Shown here one piece after another: positions 42,257-52,610 of a DNA stretch of 64,000 nt (position 1 is its first letter; the number at the start of each line of letters is the position of its first letter). Under the pieces are notes generated by a model. The model was not told the DNA's origin. It did no database searches and worked only from the letters and a program-made list of their open reading frames with translations. The DNA is from Gilliamella sp. wkB178 (GTDB taxonomy: Bacteria; Pseudomonadota; Gammaproteobacteria; Enterobacterales; Orbaceae). The DNA is taken from contig NZ_LZGK01000001.1 of the NCBI RefSeq assembly GCF_001690705.1, forward strand, positions 1-64,000, written 5' to 3'. Made by a program: the position numbers and the translations under genes.

Positions 42257-42285
42257 TTGAGTGAAAGTAGCATCCTCAGTATAAT
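42257..42285 (+). promoter_or_regulatory. Promoter of fabZ-lpxA-lpxB-rnhB
   Basis: TTGAGT (42257-42262), a 17-bp spacer and a perfect TATAAT (42280-42285), about 40 bp before the fabZ start. The cluster has lost its usual upstream neighbours (bamA, skp, lpxD), so a local promoter is expected. Confidence 0.7.
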
Positions 42286-42325
42286 AGCAAAAGTTTATTT
42301 TAAATAATGTAAAAGGATAGCTATT

Positions 42326-42772
42326 TTGACTACCGAACTTAATACTCTTGATATTGAAGAAATCATTAGTTTATTACCTCATCGTTTTCCATTTTTAATG
42401 GTTGATCGTGTGCTTTGTTACGAAAAAGGTAAAACGTTAAAAGCCATCAAAAATGTCACTGTTAATGAACCTTTCTTTCAAGGTCACTTCCCTAATAAAC
42501 CAATTTTCCCAGGTGTATTAATTTTAGAAGCAATGGCTCAAGCAACCGGAATTTTGGCATTTAAAAGCATTGAAGAATTAACGCCTGGGCAACTATATTA
42601 TTTTGCTTCTATAGATAAAGCGCGTTTTAAAAGACCAGTGGTACCAGGTGACCAGATTGTACTAGATGTTGAATATATTAAAGAACGTCGTGGTATTGCA
42701 TTATTCCATGGTGTTGCAACTGTTGATGGAAAATTGGTTTGTGAAGCCGAAATGATGTGTGCGCGTAAATAA
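42326..42772 (+). CDS. fabZ: 3-hydroxyacyl-ACP dehydratase FabZ (UUG start)
   Basis: Removes water from 3-hydroxyacyl-ACP in fatty-acid elongation and competes with LpxA for hydroxymyristoyl-ACP. It has 148 residues (E. coli 151). [14 protein letters not shown] carries the catalytic His; [26 protein letters not shown] carries the catalytic Glu. The TTG start gives MTTE, matches the E. coli TTG start, and lies 8 nt after AAGGA. Confidence 0.98.
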   Translation: MTTELNTLDIEEIISLLPHRFPFLMVDRVLCYEKGKTLKAIKNVTVNEPFFQGHFPNKPIFPGVLILEAMAQATGILAFKSIEELTPGQLYYFASIDKARFKRPVVPGDQIVLDVEYIKERRGIALFHGVATVDGKLVCEAEMMCARK

Positions 42773-42815
42773 TGTTTGTTTTTAACAATTCCGAAAACAG
42801 TATTAAGGAAGTGCT

Positions 42816-43595
42816 ATGACAACGGATATACATCCAAGTTCAGTGATTGAAAAAGGTGCCAAAATTGGCGATAACGTCAAAATTGGTCCTTTTTGTTTTA
42901 TTGGTGAAAATGTTGAAATTGGTGATGGAACCTTTTTAAAATCGCATGTAGTTATAAATGGTCATACTAAAATAGGTAAAGACAATCAGATTTATCAATT
43001 TGCTTCAATTGGAGAGGTAAACCAAGATCTAAAATATCGTGGTGAACCTACGCGTACCGAAATTGGCGATCGTAATATGATTCGCGAAAGTGTAACTATT
43101 CACCGTGGTACCGTACAAGGTGGTGAGTTAACTCGCATTGGTAATGATAATTTATTTATGATTAATGCACACATTGCCCATGATTGCCAAATTGGTAGTC
43201 GTTGTATTTTAGCCAATAATGCAACACTGGGTGGCCATGTTCAATTAGATGATTTCGTTATTATTGGTGGTATGACTGCCGTTCATCAATTTTGTGTAAT
43301 CGGCGCACATGTTATGGTTGGTGGTTGTTCCGGTGTAGCTCAAGATGTTCCCCCTTATGTAATTGCGCAAGGAAACCATGCAACTCCCCATGGCGTTAAT
43401 TATGAGGGTTTGAAACGCCGAGGTTTTAGTAAAGAAGCCTTACAAGCGATTCGTAATACTTATAAAATCCTTTACCGAAATGGCTTAGCATTAGATGATG
43501 CCAAACTCGAAATAGAAGCTATTGCCAAACAATACCCTGAAGTGCAGTTGTTCATTGACTTTTTCTCTCGTTCAACTCGAGGCATTATTCGTTAA
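42816..43595 (+). CDS. lpxA: UDP-N-acetylglucosamine acyltransferase LpxA
   Basis: First step of lipid A synthesis: puts a hydroxyacyl chain on the 3-OH of UDP-GlcNAc. It has 259 residues (E. coli 262). Left-handed beta-helix hexapeptide repeats fill 1-190; the catalytic His is in [11 protein letters not shown] (about 125). [20 protein letters not shown] begins the helical C-terminal domain. The AAGGA site is before ATG. Its stop overlaps the lpxB start (TAATG). Confidence 0.98.
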   Translation: MTTDIHPSSVIEKGAKIGDNVKIGPFCFIGENVEIGDGTFLKSHVVINGHTKIGKDNQIYQFASIGEVNQDLKYRGEPTRTEIGDRNMIRESVTIHRGTVQGGELTRIGNDNLFMINAHIAHDCQIGSRCILANNATLGGHVQLDDFVIIGGMTAVHQFCVIGAHVMVGGCSGVAQDVPPYVIAQGNHATPHGVNYEGLKRRGFSKEALQAIRNTYKILYRNGLALDDAKLEIEAIAKQYPEVQLFIDFFSRSTRGIIR

Positions 43596-44749
43596 TGACT
43601 AATAAACCATTAACTATTGCTTTAGTCGCCGGAGAAACCTCCGGCGATATTCTCGGTGCGGGTTTAATTCGTTCTCTCAAAAATCGCTATCCCAATATTC
43701 AATTCATTGGTATTGCCGGGCCACAAATGCAAGCACAAGGTTGCCAAGCATGGTATGAAATGGAAGAATTATCGGTTATGGGTATTGTTGAAGTTTTGGG
43801 ACGATTACGCCACATTTTAGCAATACGACGAGATATAACTAAACGTTTAATTGCACTCAAACCTGATATTTTTATCGGCATAGATGCACCGGATTTTAAC
43901 CTTTCATTAGAAGGTAAACTAAAACAGGCTGGCATTAAAACCATTCATTATGTTAGTCCATCAGTTTGGGCTTGGAAGCAAAAACGTGTTTTTAAAATTA
44001 AGCGTAATACCGATCTTATTTTAGCGTTTTTGCCTTTTGAAAAAGCCTTTTATGATAAATTTGCTGTACCCTGTCGTTTTATTGGTCACAAAATGGCAGA
44101 TGATGTGCCTCTAGAGCCAGATCAAACCGCTATGCGGCAACAATTAGGCATCCCCATTAATGGTCGTTGCTTAGCCTTACTACCTGGTAGCCGTCATGCT
44201 GAAGTCACATTACTAACCCAACCTTTTTTACTGGCAGCAAAATTATTAAAACAACGTTATCCAGATTTACATATTGTGGTACCTTTAGTCAACGCTAAAC
44301 GGCAGGAAGAATTTGAGCAAATCAAAGCCGAAATTACCCCAGAACTTGATATGCAATTATTAATGGGGCATGCGCGCGAAGCTATGATCGCTAGTAATGC
44401 TTCAATCCTAGCTTCCGGTACAGTAGCATTAGAATGTATGTTAGCTAAATGCCCAATGGTAGTTGGTTATAAAATGAAAGCATTTACTTTTTGGTTGGCA
44501 AAAAAATTAATTAAAACACCTTATGTTTCTTTACCTAACATTTTAGCCGGTAAAGAAATTGTACCAGAGTTATTACAACAAGATTGTACACCCGAAAACA
44601 TTACCAATCATATTATCCCCTTTTTAGAAGGCAATAATGCGGCATTGCAACAAACATTTCTTTCTTTGCACCAGCAAATACGTTGTAATGCTGACGAACA
44701 AGCGGCACAAGCTGTGCTTGATGTTTTAGGAGTTGCAACTTGTTGCTAG
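43595..44749 (+). CDS. lpxB: Lipid-A-disaccharide synthase LpxB
   Basis: Joins UDP-2,3-diacylglucosamine and lipid X to the lipid A disaccharide at the inner membrane. GT19 family, 384 residues (E. coli 382). [14 protein letters not shown] at the N terminus, [17 protein letters not shown] and [10 protein letters not shown] are family signatures. It overlaps rnhB by 10 bp. Confidence 0.98.
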   Translation: MTNKPLTIALVAGETSGDILGAGLIRSLKNRYPNIQFIGIAGPQMQAQGCQAWYEMEELSVMGIVEVLGRLRHILAIRRDITKRLIALKPDIFIGIDAPDFNLSLEGKLKQAGIKTIHYVSPSVWAWKQKRVFKIKRNTDLILAFLPFEKAFYDKFAVPCRFIGHKMADDVPLEPDQTAMRQQLGIPINGRCLALLPGSRHAEVTLLTQPFLLAAKLLKQRYPDLHIVVPLVNAKRQEEFEQIKAEITPELDMQLLMGHAREAMIASNASILASGTVALECMLAKCPMVVGYKMKAFTFWLAKKLIKTPYVSLPNILAGKEIVPELLQQDCTPENITNHIIPFLEGNNAALQQTFLSLHQQIRCNADEQAAQAVLDVLGVATCC

Positions 44750-45333
44750 AATTTATCTACCCTGATGCTACACTTATTGCTGGGGTAGATGAAGTAGGTC
44801 GCGGTCCGCTTTGTGGTGATGTTGTTACCGCGGCCGTTATTTTAGATCCCAATAAACCGATTATTGGTCTTACTGATTCCAAAAAACTAACCGAAAAAAA
44901 ACGCGAACGATTGTTTGATCTTATCCAACAAAATGCCTTAGCCTGGTCTATAGCCAGAGCCTCGGTGGCCGAAATTGATAAATTAAACATTTTACATGCA
45001 ACCATGCTGGCAATGCAGCGTGCTGTGACTGGTTTAGCAGTTAAACCCAATTTTGTATTAGTTGATGGTAATCGTTGCCCTAATTTTGGCATGCAAAGCC
45101 AAGCTGTTGTTAAGGGTGATTTATTAGTTGCAGAAATTAGTGCTGCCTCAATTTTGGCTAAAGTCACACGCGATCGTGAAATGGTTGAATTAGATAAGTT
45201 ATACCCACAATATGGTTTGGCTCAACATAAAGGTTATCCAACCAAAGCCCATTTAGCGGCAATTGCAGAACATGGTATTAATCATTTATATCGTAAAAGT
45301 TTTGCACCAGTAAAAAATTTAATGTTATTTTAA
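44740..45333 (+). CDS. rnhB: Ribonuclease HII (UUG start)
   Basis: Cuts RNA at ribonucleotides in DNA and RNA-DNA hybrids. It has 197 residues (E. coli 198). The metal-binding acidic residues include Asp17-Glu18 in [10 protein letters not shown] and the Asp in [15 protein letters not shown] and [12 protein letters not shown] are present. The TTG at 44740 lies 7 nt after AGGAG inside lpxB; a second TTG follows directly. Its stop overlaps the end of the convergent yiiX-like gene by 4 bp. Confidence 0.97.
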   Translation: MLLEFIYPDATLIAGVDEVGRGPLCGDVVTAAVILDPNKPIIGLTDSKKLTEKKRERLFDLIQQNALAWSIARASVAEIDKLNILHATMLAMQRAVTGLAVKPNFVLVDGNRCPNFGMQSQAVVKGDLLVAEISAASILAKVTRDREMVELDKLYPQYGLAQHKGYPTKAHLAAIAEHGINHLYRKSFAPVKNLMLF

Positions 45334-45935
45334 TACTGCCATTGCTTATCAACGGTTATTAGCAAAGGAGAGTTAAACATAGATGCAGGTGAAATAACCG
45401 TTTCTTGATAAGGGATTTTATTTCCATAACGCTCTTTCAAGATTTTTTTAACTAAAGGAGAGGAAAGATTAAACTCTTTGATAGTTTGCAATCGACCAAT
45501 TCTTAGTTTAAGTGCTTTATCGTAAATTTTCCAGACTAATTCAGAGCAATAAATATAATGATCATCCCAACCAAACCAGATATCATAAGGCTTACCTTCA
45601 AAAGTACTAGCAACTTGCTTTAGTTTATCTATCTCATTATTAGATAAATTATGATCTTTTAAACGTTTGATTACATAATTTTGCTGTTTTCCACGTGCGA
45701 TCCAATTATTCAATGGTGTATAAACTACTTTATTAATAGCTTCAAAAACATAAGGTTGGCCATTTTTAATAAAAATAATACCCATATGGCTGTATGGAGA
45801 ATTAGTTACTTGCTCAACGGCTTGGCTTTGTCGTGATTGCGAAGATTGAAAAATTATATCGCCATTTTGGGGGTTATAACTAGCTACACTAATAAAACTA
45901 GTAAATAGTGCAAATATTAGCAAAATTAAACGCAT
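45330..45935 (-). CDS. yiiX: YiiX-like permuted NlpC/P60 hydrolase, secreted
   Basis: A 201-residue envelope protein closely similar to E. coli YiiX. Signal peptide 1-18, then a permuted papain-like fold with catalytic His50 (SPYSHMG) and Cys130 (YIYCSELVW). Members of this family cut amides or act on lipids and peptidoglycan-related substrates; the substrate of YiiX is not known to me. The neighbours, rnhB (convergent, 4-bp overlap) and ndh, give no hint. Confidence 0.88.
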   Translation of the reverse strand: MRLILLIFALFTSFISVASYNPQNGDIIFQSSQSRQSQAVEQVTNSPYSHMGIIFIKNGQPYVFEAINKVVYTPLNNWIARGKQQNYVIKRLKDHNLSNNEIDKLKQVASTFEGKPYDIWFGWDDHYIYCSELVWKIYDKALKLRIGRLQTIKEFNLSSPLVKKILKERYGNKIPYQETVISPASMFNSPLLITVDKQWQY

Positions 45936-46041
45936 AAATGATTATCTACAAACGAAATTTATTTATACTAAATTATATAAAAAAAATAGTTACTTATAAA
46001 ATTAATAATAATAAGTAACTAACTATTTTTTAATACAAGCA

Positions 46042-47331
46042 CTAATCTCTATTGGTAAAAATAGATGAAGATTTAGTTTTATACATAAATTTACTGGCGC
46101 TAACAAAGCGAATTGTTTTGTAAATACCAAGCAAACTAGCTTGATGAATACGATACAATAACCGATGAATCATTAAAGCAAAACGTCCTTTAACACTCAT
46201 TTCATTTTTGCCAATTAATTTTAACACACCTTGTGCGGTATCATGCAGCGTAATAATTGTTCCTTTATCTACATATTTAAATACTTTCAATGATTGATTA
46301 TTTAAAAGTCTAACAATATTTTCATAACAAACTTTTGCCATTTGCTGAGCAGCTTGTGCTGTTGCCGGTGAAGCATGGCCATTGTCTTGCATTGCATAAG
46401 CACAATCACCAATAACAAAAATATTGTCATCGCGGGTAGTTTGTAAAGTTGGCTTAACAACGAGTTGGTTCGAACGGCTGGATTCTAAACCAGCGATCTC
46501 TTTTAAAAAATCAGGCGCTTTTACCCCAGCAGTCCAAATCATTATATCGGCCTTAATAATATTCCCTTCTTTAGGATAAAAGCCATCACTTTCAGCTTTA
46601 GTGATCATAGTTTTGGTTAAAATACGAATCCCACGGTTTTTTAAAGTTTGAGTAATGCTGGCTGCAGTTTTTGCGGGCAATGCTGGCAAGATTCGATCAG
46701 TGGCTTCAATTACTGAAACAACTAAAAGATCAGAACACATTTTATTACGTCCACAGGCACCAAAAGCTTCAACCATATGTGGTAATTCTGCGGCTAATTC
46801 AACCCCTGTAGCCCCACCACCAACAATAGCGATATGGATTTTATCTTCGTCTTTGATTTCTTTTTCATCAACAATGGAACAAAAACTAGTGAATTTGGCA
46901 ATTAAGGTTTCACGTAAACGAATAGCTGCATTTTGATCATCTAAGAAAATACAATGTTCTTTAACCCCAGGGGTACCAAAATCATTTGAAGTACTACCAA
47001 TTGCTAGTACTAAAATGTCGTAATCCATAAACATGGTTTCATCTTTAATATTTAAGAAACTAATTTGTTTCTTTTCACGATCAATATTAGTGAAAGTACC
47101 TTGGGTAAATTGAAAATAATGTTGTTGCCCTTGCGAAGCATAATAAATATTATCAACTTGTTCATCAAGCACACCAGTGGCAACTTCGTGTAATAAAGGT
47201 TTCCAGAGATGATAACTATTTTTATCAACAAGAGTAATTGCGGCTTGGTTGGTTTTACCTAATTTATCACCAAGCTCTGTTGCTAGTTCGAAACCACCAG
47301 CCCCACCACCGATAATAATTATTTTCTTCAT
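46042..47331 (-). CDS. ndh: Type II NADH dehydrogenase
   Basis: Single-subunit, non-proton-pumping NADH:quinone oxidoreductase on the inner membrane. It has 429 residues (E. coli 434). Two Rossmann motifs: IIGGGAGGFELATELG (4-19, FAD) and IAIVGGGATGVELAAEL (about 168-184, NADH). FVIGDCAY is the second FAD contact. The C-terminal amphipathic part that anchors to the membrane is kept. With menA at 51 kb it implies a menaquinone-capable respiratory chain. No FNR-type half-sites were found upstream. Confidence 0.96.
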   Translation of the reverse strand: MKKIIIIGGGAGGFELATELGDKLGKTNQAAITLVDKNSYHLWKPLLHEVATGVLDEQVDNIYYASQGQQHYFQFTQGTFTNIDREKKQISFLNIKDETMFMDYDILVLAIGSTSNDFGTPGVKEHCIFLDDQNAAIRLRETLIAKFTSFCSIVDEKEIKDEDKIHIAIVGGGATGVELAAELPHMVEAFGACGRNKMCSDLLVVSVIEATDRILPALPAKTAASITQTLKNRGIRILTKTMITKAESDGFYPKEGNIIKADIMIWTAGVKAPDFLKEIAGLESSRSNQLVVKPTLQTTRDDNIFVIGDCAYAMQDNGHASPATAQAAQQMAKVCYENIVRLLNNQSLKVFKYVDKGTIITLHDTAQGVLKLIGKNEMSVKGRFALMIHRLLYRIHQASLLGIYKTIRFVSASKFMYKTKSSSIFTNRD

Positions 47332-47680
47332 AATTTTACCTTTTCAATTTAATTGCGAATATCATACTAAATAAGTAGGTTTTTATCTATTTCTTTGACT
47401 AATCTTATTTATAAATGAAAGCTATCAAACATATAGATTACAATTATTGAAATTAACTTAATGTTTATATTAGTCTATTTTAGATAGTAAGAATGAAGTT
47501 GATGATAAGATATAAATCTGACGTTAATTTTTTGAATTAAAATTGACTTAACTTGTATAGATACCGTTCTTTCCGTATAATGCGATCGATAATAATTTAC
47601 GTGTGTTATTTCTATTCAACATGCAATTATCTTAACTCTCTTTGTCTTACCCATTTAATATCACTCTATAATAGAATTTT
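47332..47680. other. Divergent intergenic region between ndh and the hlyD-type gene
   Basis: About 350 bp, very AT-rich. It holds a good rightward promoter (47553-47581) for the export operon and must hold the ndh promoter on the left. No small gene or RNA structure is recognised. Confidence 0.6.
47553..47581 (+). promoter_or_regulatory. Promoter of the HlyD/ABC-2 permease operon
   Basis: TTGTAT (47553-47558), a 17-bp spacer and TATAAT (47576-47581), about 100 bp before the adaptor gene. Confidence 0.6.
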
Positions 47681-48652
47681 ATGAATAAAAAAACTTTTAT
47701 TATTATTGCGTTAATTGTTATTTTAATTTCAATGACAATATTAATACGTTCGCATAATAGCCAACTTATACTACAAGGCGAAGTCGATGCGCCTAATGTC
47801 AATGTCGCGTCTAAAGCTAAAGGGCGAGTACAACTTATTCATGTAAATCGTGGGGATGATGTCAAACCGAATGACATTTTAATTACTCTTGATAGTCCTG
47901 AATTATTAGCTCAAGTTAAAGCTGCCGAGGCTGCTCGCGATCAAGCTCAAGCACAGGTTGCACTTTCCGATAATGGTACCCGCGAAGAAAGTATTCGTTA
48001 TTACCAAGCGCTGCTCCAACAAGCTAAAGTGACTTATGATAATGCTACTAAAGAATATAATCGTAATAAAGCCATTGCGGCTAAAGGATTCGTATCACAA
48101 TCGATATTAGATAATGCCCTAAAAACTCGTGATGCCGCCTTTCAACAAGTACAATCAGCGCAAGCTAATTTAGATCAAGCTAAAAATGGTGATCGTGTTG
48201 AACAACGTGAAATTTATGCCGCAAAATTACAAGAAGCAGAAGAACAACTTAAACAGTTGCAAATTCAATATGATGATTTACAAGTTAAAGCGCAAGTAGA
48301 AGGGGAAGTTGGGGCAATCCCAGCTGAAGTGGGTGAATTATTTAATGCTAACAGCCCGTTATTAACCATAATCCGGCTACCTCAAGCTTATTTTGTCTAT
48401 AATCTGCGTGAAGATATTATGCCCAATATTCACAAAGGTGACCGCGTCAAATTAGAGGTACCAGCACTAGGCCATAAAGAAGTTGAAGCAGAAATTCGCT
48501 ACATAGCTCCAATGGGTGATTATGCCACTAAACGAGCTACTCGTGCCACAGGTGATTTTGATTTAAAAACTTTTGAAGTTAGATTATATCCTATTAATCC
48601 TGTTGACGGATTGCGTTCAGGTATGAGTTCATTATGGAAATTAGACAATTAA
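47681..48652 (+). CDS. HlyD-family periplasmic adaptor
   Basis: Membrane-fusion protein of a small-molecule export system, 323 residues, of the YbhG/YhiI type. N-terminal membrane anchor (about 5-22), a lipoyl half-motif (GRVQLIHVNRGDDVKPND), a long coiled-coil hairpin (about 85-185, rich in Ala/Gln/Glu), a second lipoyl half and a beta-barrel. It is the first gene of a three-gene operon with two ABC-2 permeases; it overlaps the first by 19 bp. Confidence 0.9.
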   Translation: MNKKTFIIIALIVILISMTILIRSHNSQLILQGEVDAPNVNVASKAKGRVQLIHVNRGDDVKPNDILITLDSPELLAQVKAAEAARDQAQAQVALSDNGTREESIRYYQALLQQAKVTYDNATKEYNRNKAIAAKGFVSQSILDNALKTRDAAFQQVQSAQANLDQAKNGDRVEQREIYAAKLQEAEEQLKQLQIQYDDLQVKAQVEGEVGAIPAEVGELFNANSPLLTIIRLPQAYFVYNLREDIMPNIHKGDRVKLEVPALGHKEVEAEIRYIAPMGDYATKRATRATGDFDLKTFEVRLYPINPVDGLRSGMSSLWKLDN

Positions 48653-49773
48653 TGTTGGATTTCTACCATCGTTTTAAAGATGCGTTTAATGATGAAATAC
48701 CAACAATATTTAGGCGGTTCACTTTCCATTGGTTAATGTGGATTTTACCGCTTATTATTTTCATATTAATCAGCAGTATTTTTTACCGTGGGGTACTATT
48801 TGATTTACCTGTGGGGTATATCGATCTGGATAAAAGTATTTTATCGCGTGAAATAGTCCGTGATCTTAATGCTGCTGCGCATGCTGATCTTATCAATTAT
48901 GATAATCAACTCACCCAAGCCAAACGCGATCTTGAAAAAGCTAAAATTTACGCAATACTTTATATTCCATCTAATTTTGAAGCTGATGTATTAGCCGGCC
49001 GTCAACCTACACCGATGCTTTATTATAACGCCTTGTATTACAGTGCTGGTTTATATTCAATTATGGATTATTCAGGATTAATTGCGACGTTGAATACGCA
49101 ATACCGAACCACCATGGCAACTAGCATTGGGCTAACTGTACCACCTTTAGCTAAAGTTAATTTTAATTATGATGGGTTGTTTAATGCCAGTGGTAATTCA
49201 ATGTATTTCCAGCAATTTTCCGCAGTTGTACATTTACTACAGTTATTTGTGGTTACAATAACCATCCATATTTTAGCGCAACTACCTAAGCGTACTCGCC
49301 CTAACTATCCTTTCGTATTAGGTAAATTAGCACCTTATACCATTTGGTTTACAATGTTGCTCATTTTTGAAATTGCTATGTTAGTATTCTTTTCAAAAGC
49401 CAGAGTTTCAGGCTCGCCATTTGCGATGATAATTGTAGTATTTTTCTATGTGATTGCGGCTCAAAGCATTGGTATCTTACTGTATACCTTTACCAAAACG
49501 CCAATTGATGCCTACACCTATATTGGGGTATTAGTTGGCTTGGCATTAACCTATTCTGGTATTGTGGTGCCCGAACTTTCCATGCCGTGGATCGCTAGAC
49601 TTATTTCATCGTTAGAACCTTTAACCTATGCACTCAATAAACTGTTTGATCTATTTTTACGTCATTCTAGTTGGTTATCAGTATTAAAAACTTGCGGTAT
49701 TTTAATGGTCTACCCAATAATTATCACAGTATTAGTCAGAAAACGTCTTGTTAGACGTTTACATTCGCAGTAA
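48634..49773 (+). CDS. ABC-2 type transporter permease (first)
   Basis: A 379-residue membrane protein of the YhhJ/YbhS/YbhR type. One membrane segment near 33-52, a large extracytoplasmic domain (about 55-190, with PVGYIDLDKS typical of the family), then about five segments from 200. ATG 48634 overlaps the adaptor gene; an in-frame ATG at 48652 forms a TAATG junction with its stop and is also possible. The matching ATPase (YbhF or RbbA type) is absent from the operon. Confidence 0.88.
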   Translation: MEIRQLMLDFYHRFKDAFNDEIPTIFRRFTFHWLMWILPLIIFILISSIFYRGVLFDLPVGYIDLDKSILSREIVRDLNAAAHADLINYDNQLTQAKRDLEKAKIYAILYIPSNFEADVLAGRQPTPMLYYNALYYSAGLYSIMDYSGLIATLNTQYRTTMATSIGLTVPPLAKVNFNYDGLFNASGNSMYFQQFSAVVHLLQLFVVTITIHILAQLPKRTRPNYPFVLGKLAPYTIWFTMLLIFEIAMLVFFSKARVSGSPFAMIIVVFFYVIAAQSIGILLYTFTKTPIDAYTYIGVLVGLALTYSGIVVPELSMPWIARLISSLEPLTYALNKLFDLFLRHSSWLSVLKTCGILMVYPIIITVLVRKRLVRRLHSQ

Positions 49774-49788
49774 GAGGGTAATATTCGG

Positions 49789-50961
49789 ATGGTTAAAATA
49801 TTTTGGTCTTCATTTGTAAGAATATTCTTCTTATTATTAGGACGACCAATGTGGTTATTATTGCTATTATCAGTTTCGCTAATGAGCCTCGTTTATAGTA
49901 ATGGAACTATCACTAATTTACCTGTAGCCATTGTGGATCTTGATCATACACCCGCAAGTCATAGCTTAATCCGATCATTAAATACCAGTACTAAAATTGA
50001 AATTTCTATGTATGAAAGCTCATTACAAGCTTACGATGATATTAATACCCGTAAACTTTTTGCGGTTATTACTATTCCTAGAAATTTTGAAAAAAAATTG
50101 TTAAATGGCGAAGAAATTACTATCCCAGCTTACGGGGATGCATCAAGTCGTTTAGCCAATGGGTTAATACAGCTTGATCTAAGAGGAATTTATCAGCAGA
50201 TTTTAACTGATATCAATACTAAGATAATGCGTAATAGTGGTTTTTCTGACAAACAAATTAATATTATTTTATCACCAATCAATGGTCAGACTGAGCCTCT
50301 TTATAATGCCGGAATAAGTTTTGCCGCAATTACCTTTCCTGGTTTATTAGTGATGTTATTGCAACATTCGTTTTTAATTGCCGCGACTCGAACTAATATA
50401 ACCTTAAGCTCATTACCTCAGGGTAAACCTCCTAAAATTGTTGTCTTTGGTAGTTTATGTGGTTTAATTCCAATTTGGTTATTTTTATCAATTGTATTAT
50501 TTGGTTTATGGCCTTGGGTACTCGGCTATCGCCAATTAGCCAGTATTCCAGAAATTTTAGTGATGACATTTCCTCTATTAATTGGTGTTATGGGGTTAAG
50601 TAAATTGGTTACTGAATGCTTACGCCGTACCGAGATGATTTATCTTACACTGGCATTTTTAACTACACCAGTTTTCTACCTTTCAGGCACTATTTGGCCC
50701 ATTGATGCGATGCCACTTTGGGTACAATTTGTTTCATATTTGCTGCCATCAACATGGGCAACCAATATGATTGCCGGAGTAAACCAAATGGGTATAAGTT
50801 TATCGGATAATTTACTAAATATCTTTATGATCCTGTTGCTAGGATTGATTTATAGCTGTATGGGCATTTTTATTTGTGCCTTAAGGGAAGGTCGGGTAAG
50901 AAAATTTTTCCGCAAAATTAAGAAATTCAATCAAATAAAACAGCTAAATACTAAACATTAG
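49789..50961 (+). CDS. ABC-2 type transporter permease (second)
   Basis: A 390-residue partner of the preceding permease with the same layout: first segment about 15-35, an extracytoplasmic domain with LPVAIVDLDHTPAS, and about five C-terminal segments (YLSGTIWPIDAMPLWVQ is the conserved region before the last). The Lys/Arg-rich tail is cytoplasmic. A GAGGG site lies 10 nt before ATG. The pair may form a heterodimeric channel with the HlyD adaptor. The next gene, menA, is unrelated. Confidence 0.88.
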   Translation: MVKIFWSSFVRIFFLLLGRPMWLLLLLSVSLMSLVYSNGTITNLPVAIVDLDHTPASHSLIRSLNTSTKIEISMYESSLQAYDDINTRKLFAVITIPRNFEKKLLNGEEITIPAYGDASSRLANGLIQLDLRGIYQQILTDINTKIMRNSGFSDKQINIILSPINGQTEPLYNAGISFAAITFPGLLVMLLQHSFLIAATRTNITLSSLPQGKPPKIVVFGSLCGLIPIWLFLSIVLFGLWPWVLGYRQLASIPEILVMTFPLLIGVMGLSKLVTECLRRTEMIYLTLAFLTTPVFYLSGTIWPIDAMPLWVQFVSYLLPSTWATNMIAGVNQMGISLSDNLLNIFMILLLGLIYSCMGIFICALREGRVRKFFRKIKKFNQIKQLNTKH

Positions 50962-51092
50962 TTATAATTAACCTGGGCAATAACCAAAAGTTCGGATAAA
51001 AAATGATTTTGATTACAGCACGTGAATCATGTTTGTATTCCTGTTATGATGATTAGTAATTTTTATCAACAGAAATAACATGTTAGATTTAG

Positions 51093-51989
51093 ATGAAATT
51101 TTACCCATGGATGATCAGTTTACGATTAAAAACCTTACCCCTGTCTTTATCTGCTATTTTTGTAGGTAATGCTCTGGCTTTTTGGCAACAACAATTTCAT
51201 TGGTTAGTCATGGTTCTCGCGCTGATTACTGCTTCTTTATTACAAATATTATCTAATTTAGCTAATGATTATGGTGATGCCATTAAAGGCAGTGATGATG
51301 CCAATCCTATTGCCCATACTCGGGGAATACAACTAGGTTTAATTAATCTAAAACAATTAAAAATAGCATTATGTATCAATACTCTTTTGTGTATTTTATC
51401 CGGACTGGGATTGTTAATATTAGCCTGTCAAAATATCTATGAACTGTTCAGTTTTTTATTATTAGGATTATTATCTATTGTCGCCGCTATAACTTACACT
51501 GTGGGTAAAAAACCGTATGGTTATATTGGATTAGGTGATTTATCAGTGCTGATTTTTTTTGGTTTAGTTGGTGTAATGGGGAGTTATTATTTGCAAACTA
51601 AATCATTACCAGCCTTTATTTGGTTACCGGCTATTGGTTGTGGATTATTATCAGTGGCGGTACTTAATATTAATAATTTACGCGATATTGATAGTGATCG
51701 TCGCAATCATAAACGCACATTAGTGGTATTAATGGGTAATACCGTTGGTCGTTATTATCATTTATTTTTATTATTACTCGCATGGTGCTTACTTAGCATA
51801 TTTGCCTACTTCTATTTACATACCCTTTGCAGTGGCTTGTTTATATTAACGTTGCCGTTATTAGTTAAACATATTTATGCGGTTTTCACGTTTAATTCAT
51901 CCAAAGATGCTGCACCACTATTATTACAGATGGTTAAGCTTGCTTTATTGACTAATTTACTTTATTGTTTGGGTATTATTTTGAGCTAG
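51093..51989 (+). CDS. menA: 1,4-dihydroxy-2-naphthoate polyprenyltransferase
   Basis: MenA attaches the polyprenyl tail to DHNA in menaquinone synthesis at the inner membrane. UbiA family, 298 residues (E. coli 308). First Asp-rich motif NLANDYGDAIKG (Mg-prenyl diphosphate binding), second motif NNLRDIDSDRRNHKRT, and about nine membrane segments. The menA-rraA order is conserved with E. coli. Its ribosome-binding site is weak. Confidence 0.96.
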   Translation: MKFYPWMISLRLKTLPLSLSAIFVGNALAFWQQQFHWLVMVLALITASLLQILSNLANDYGDAIKGSDDANPIAHTRGIQLGLINLKQLKIALCINTLLCILSGLGLLILACQNIYELFSFLLLGLLSIVAAITYTVGKKPYGYIGLGDLSVLIFFGLVGVMGSYYLQTKSLPAFIWLPAIGCGLLSVAVLNINNLRDIDSDRRNHKRTLVVLMGNTVGRYYHLFLLLLAWCLLSIFAYFYLHTLCSGLFILTLPLLVKHIYAVFTFNSSKDAAPLLLQMVKLALLTNLLYCLGIILS

Positions 51990-52078
51990 CTCACGTTTAT
52001 TTAAATTTTATATCGTGTTACTCACTGTTAGCGGTATACTAGGTTAAATTAAATACGACAGCAAAAGGAGACTTGATG

Positions 52079-52570
52079 ATGGAGTTTGATACTTCAATAC
52101 TTTGCGATTATTACCCGGAAGATGTTAACGTAGTTGAACCGATATTTAGTAATTTTGGTGGAGTAGCATCATTTTCAGGCCAAGCTGTAACTGTTAAGTG
52201 CTTTGAAGATAACGGTTTACTATACGAAGTATTACAATCTGATGGCACCGGAAAAATCCTGGTTATTGATGGTGGTGGTTCAGTCCGTCGAGCATTAATT
52301 GATGCTGAACTGATTGATATTGCCGTTCAAAATCAATGGGAAGGTATTATTGTTTATGGCGCCGTCCGTCAAGTTGATTACCTTGCTGAAGCTGAAATCG
52401 GTGTGCAAGCATTAGCCGCAATCCCTGCTGGAGCTGATGATCAGGGCGTTGGTGAAGTTGATATTCGCGTTAATTTTGGTGGGGTAACCTTCTTTTCTGG
52501 TGATTTTGTGTATGCCGACAATACCGGTATCATCTTGTCCGAAATAGCACTTGAAGTCGAAGAAAAATAA
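52079..52570 (+). CDS. rraA: Ribonuclease E activity regulator RraA
   Basis: RraA binds the C-terminal scaffold of RNase E and slows mRNA decay. It has 163 residues (E. coli 161). [47 protein letters not shown] and [14 protein letters not shown]-like [13 protein letters not shown] are almost identical to E. coli. ATG 52079 lies 8 nt after AAGGAG and gives MEFDTS, matching MKYDTS; ATG 52076 and TTG 52073 are less likely. Confidence 0.97.
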   Translation: MEFDTSILCDYYPEDVNVVEPIFSNFGGVASFSGQAVTVKCFEDNGLLYEVLQSDGTGKILVIDGGGSVRRALIDAELIDIAVQNQWEGIIVYGAVRQVDYLAEAEIGVQALAAIPAGADDQGVGEVDIRVNFGGVTFFSGDFVYADNTGIILSEIALEVEEK

Positions 52571-52581
52571 AAATATTGCTT

Positions 52582-52610
52582 ACCGCTGGTGATGATTGTC
52601 AGCGGTTTTT
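52582..52610 (+). terminator. Terminator after rraA
   Basis: ACCGCTG-11 nt-CAGCGGT followed by TTTT, 12 bp after the rraA stop. Confidence 0.8.
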
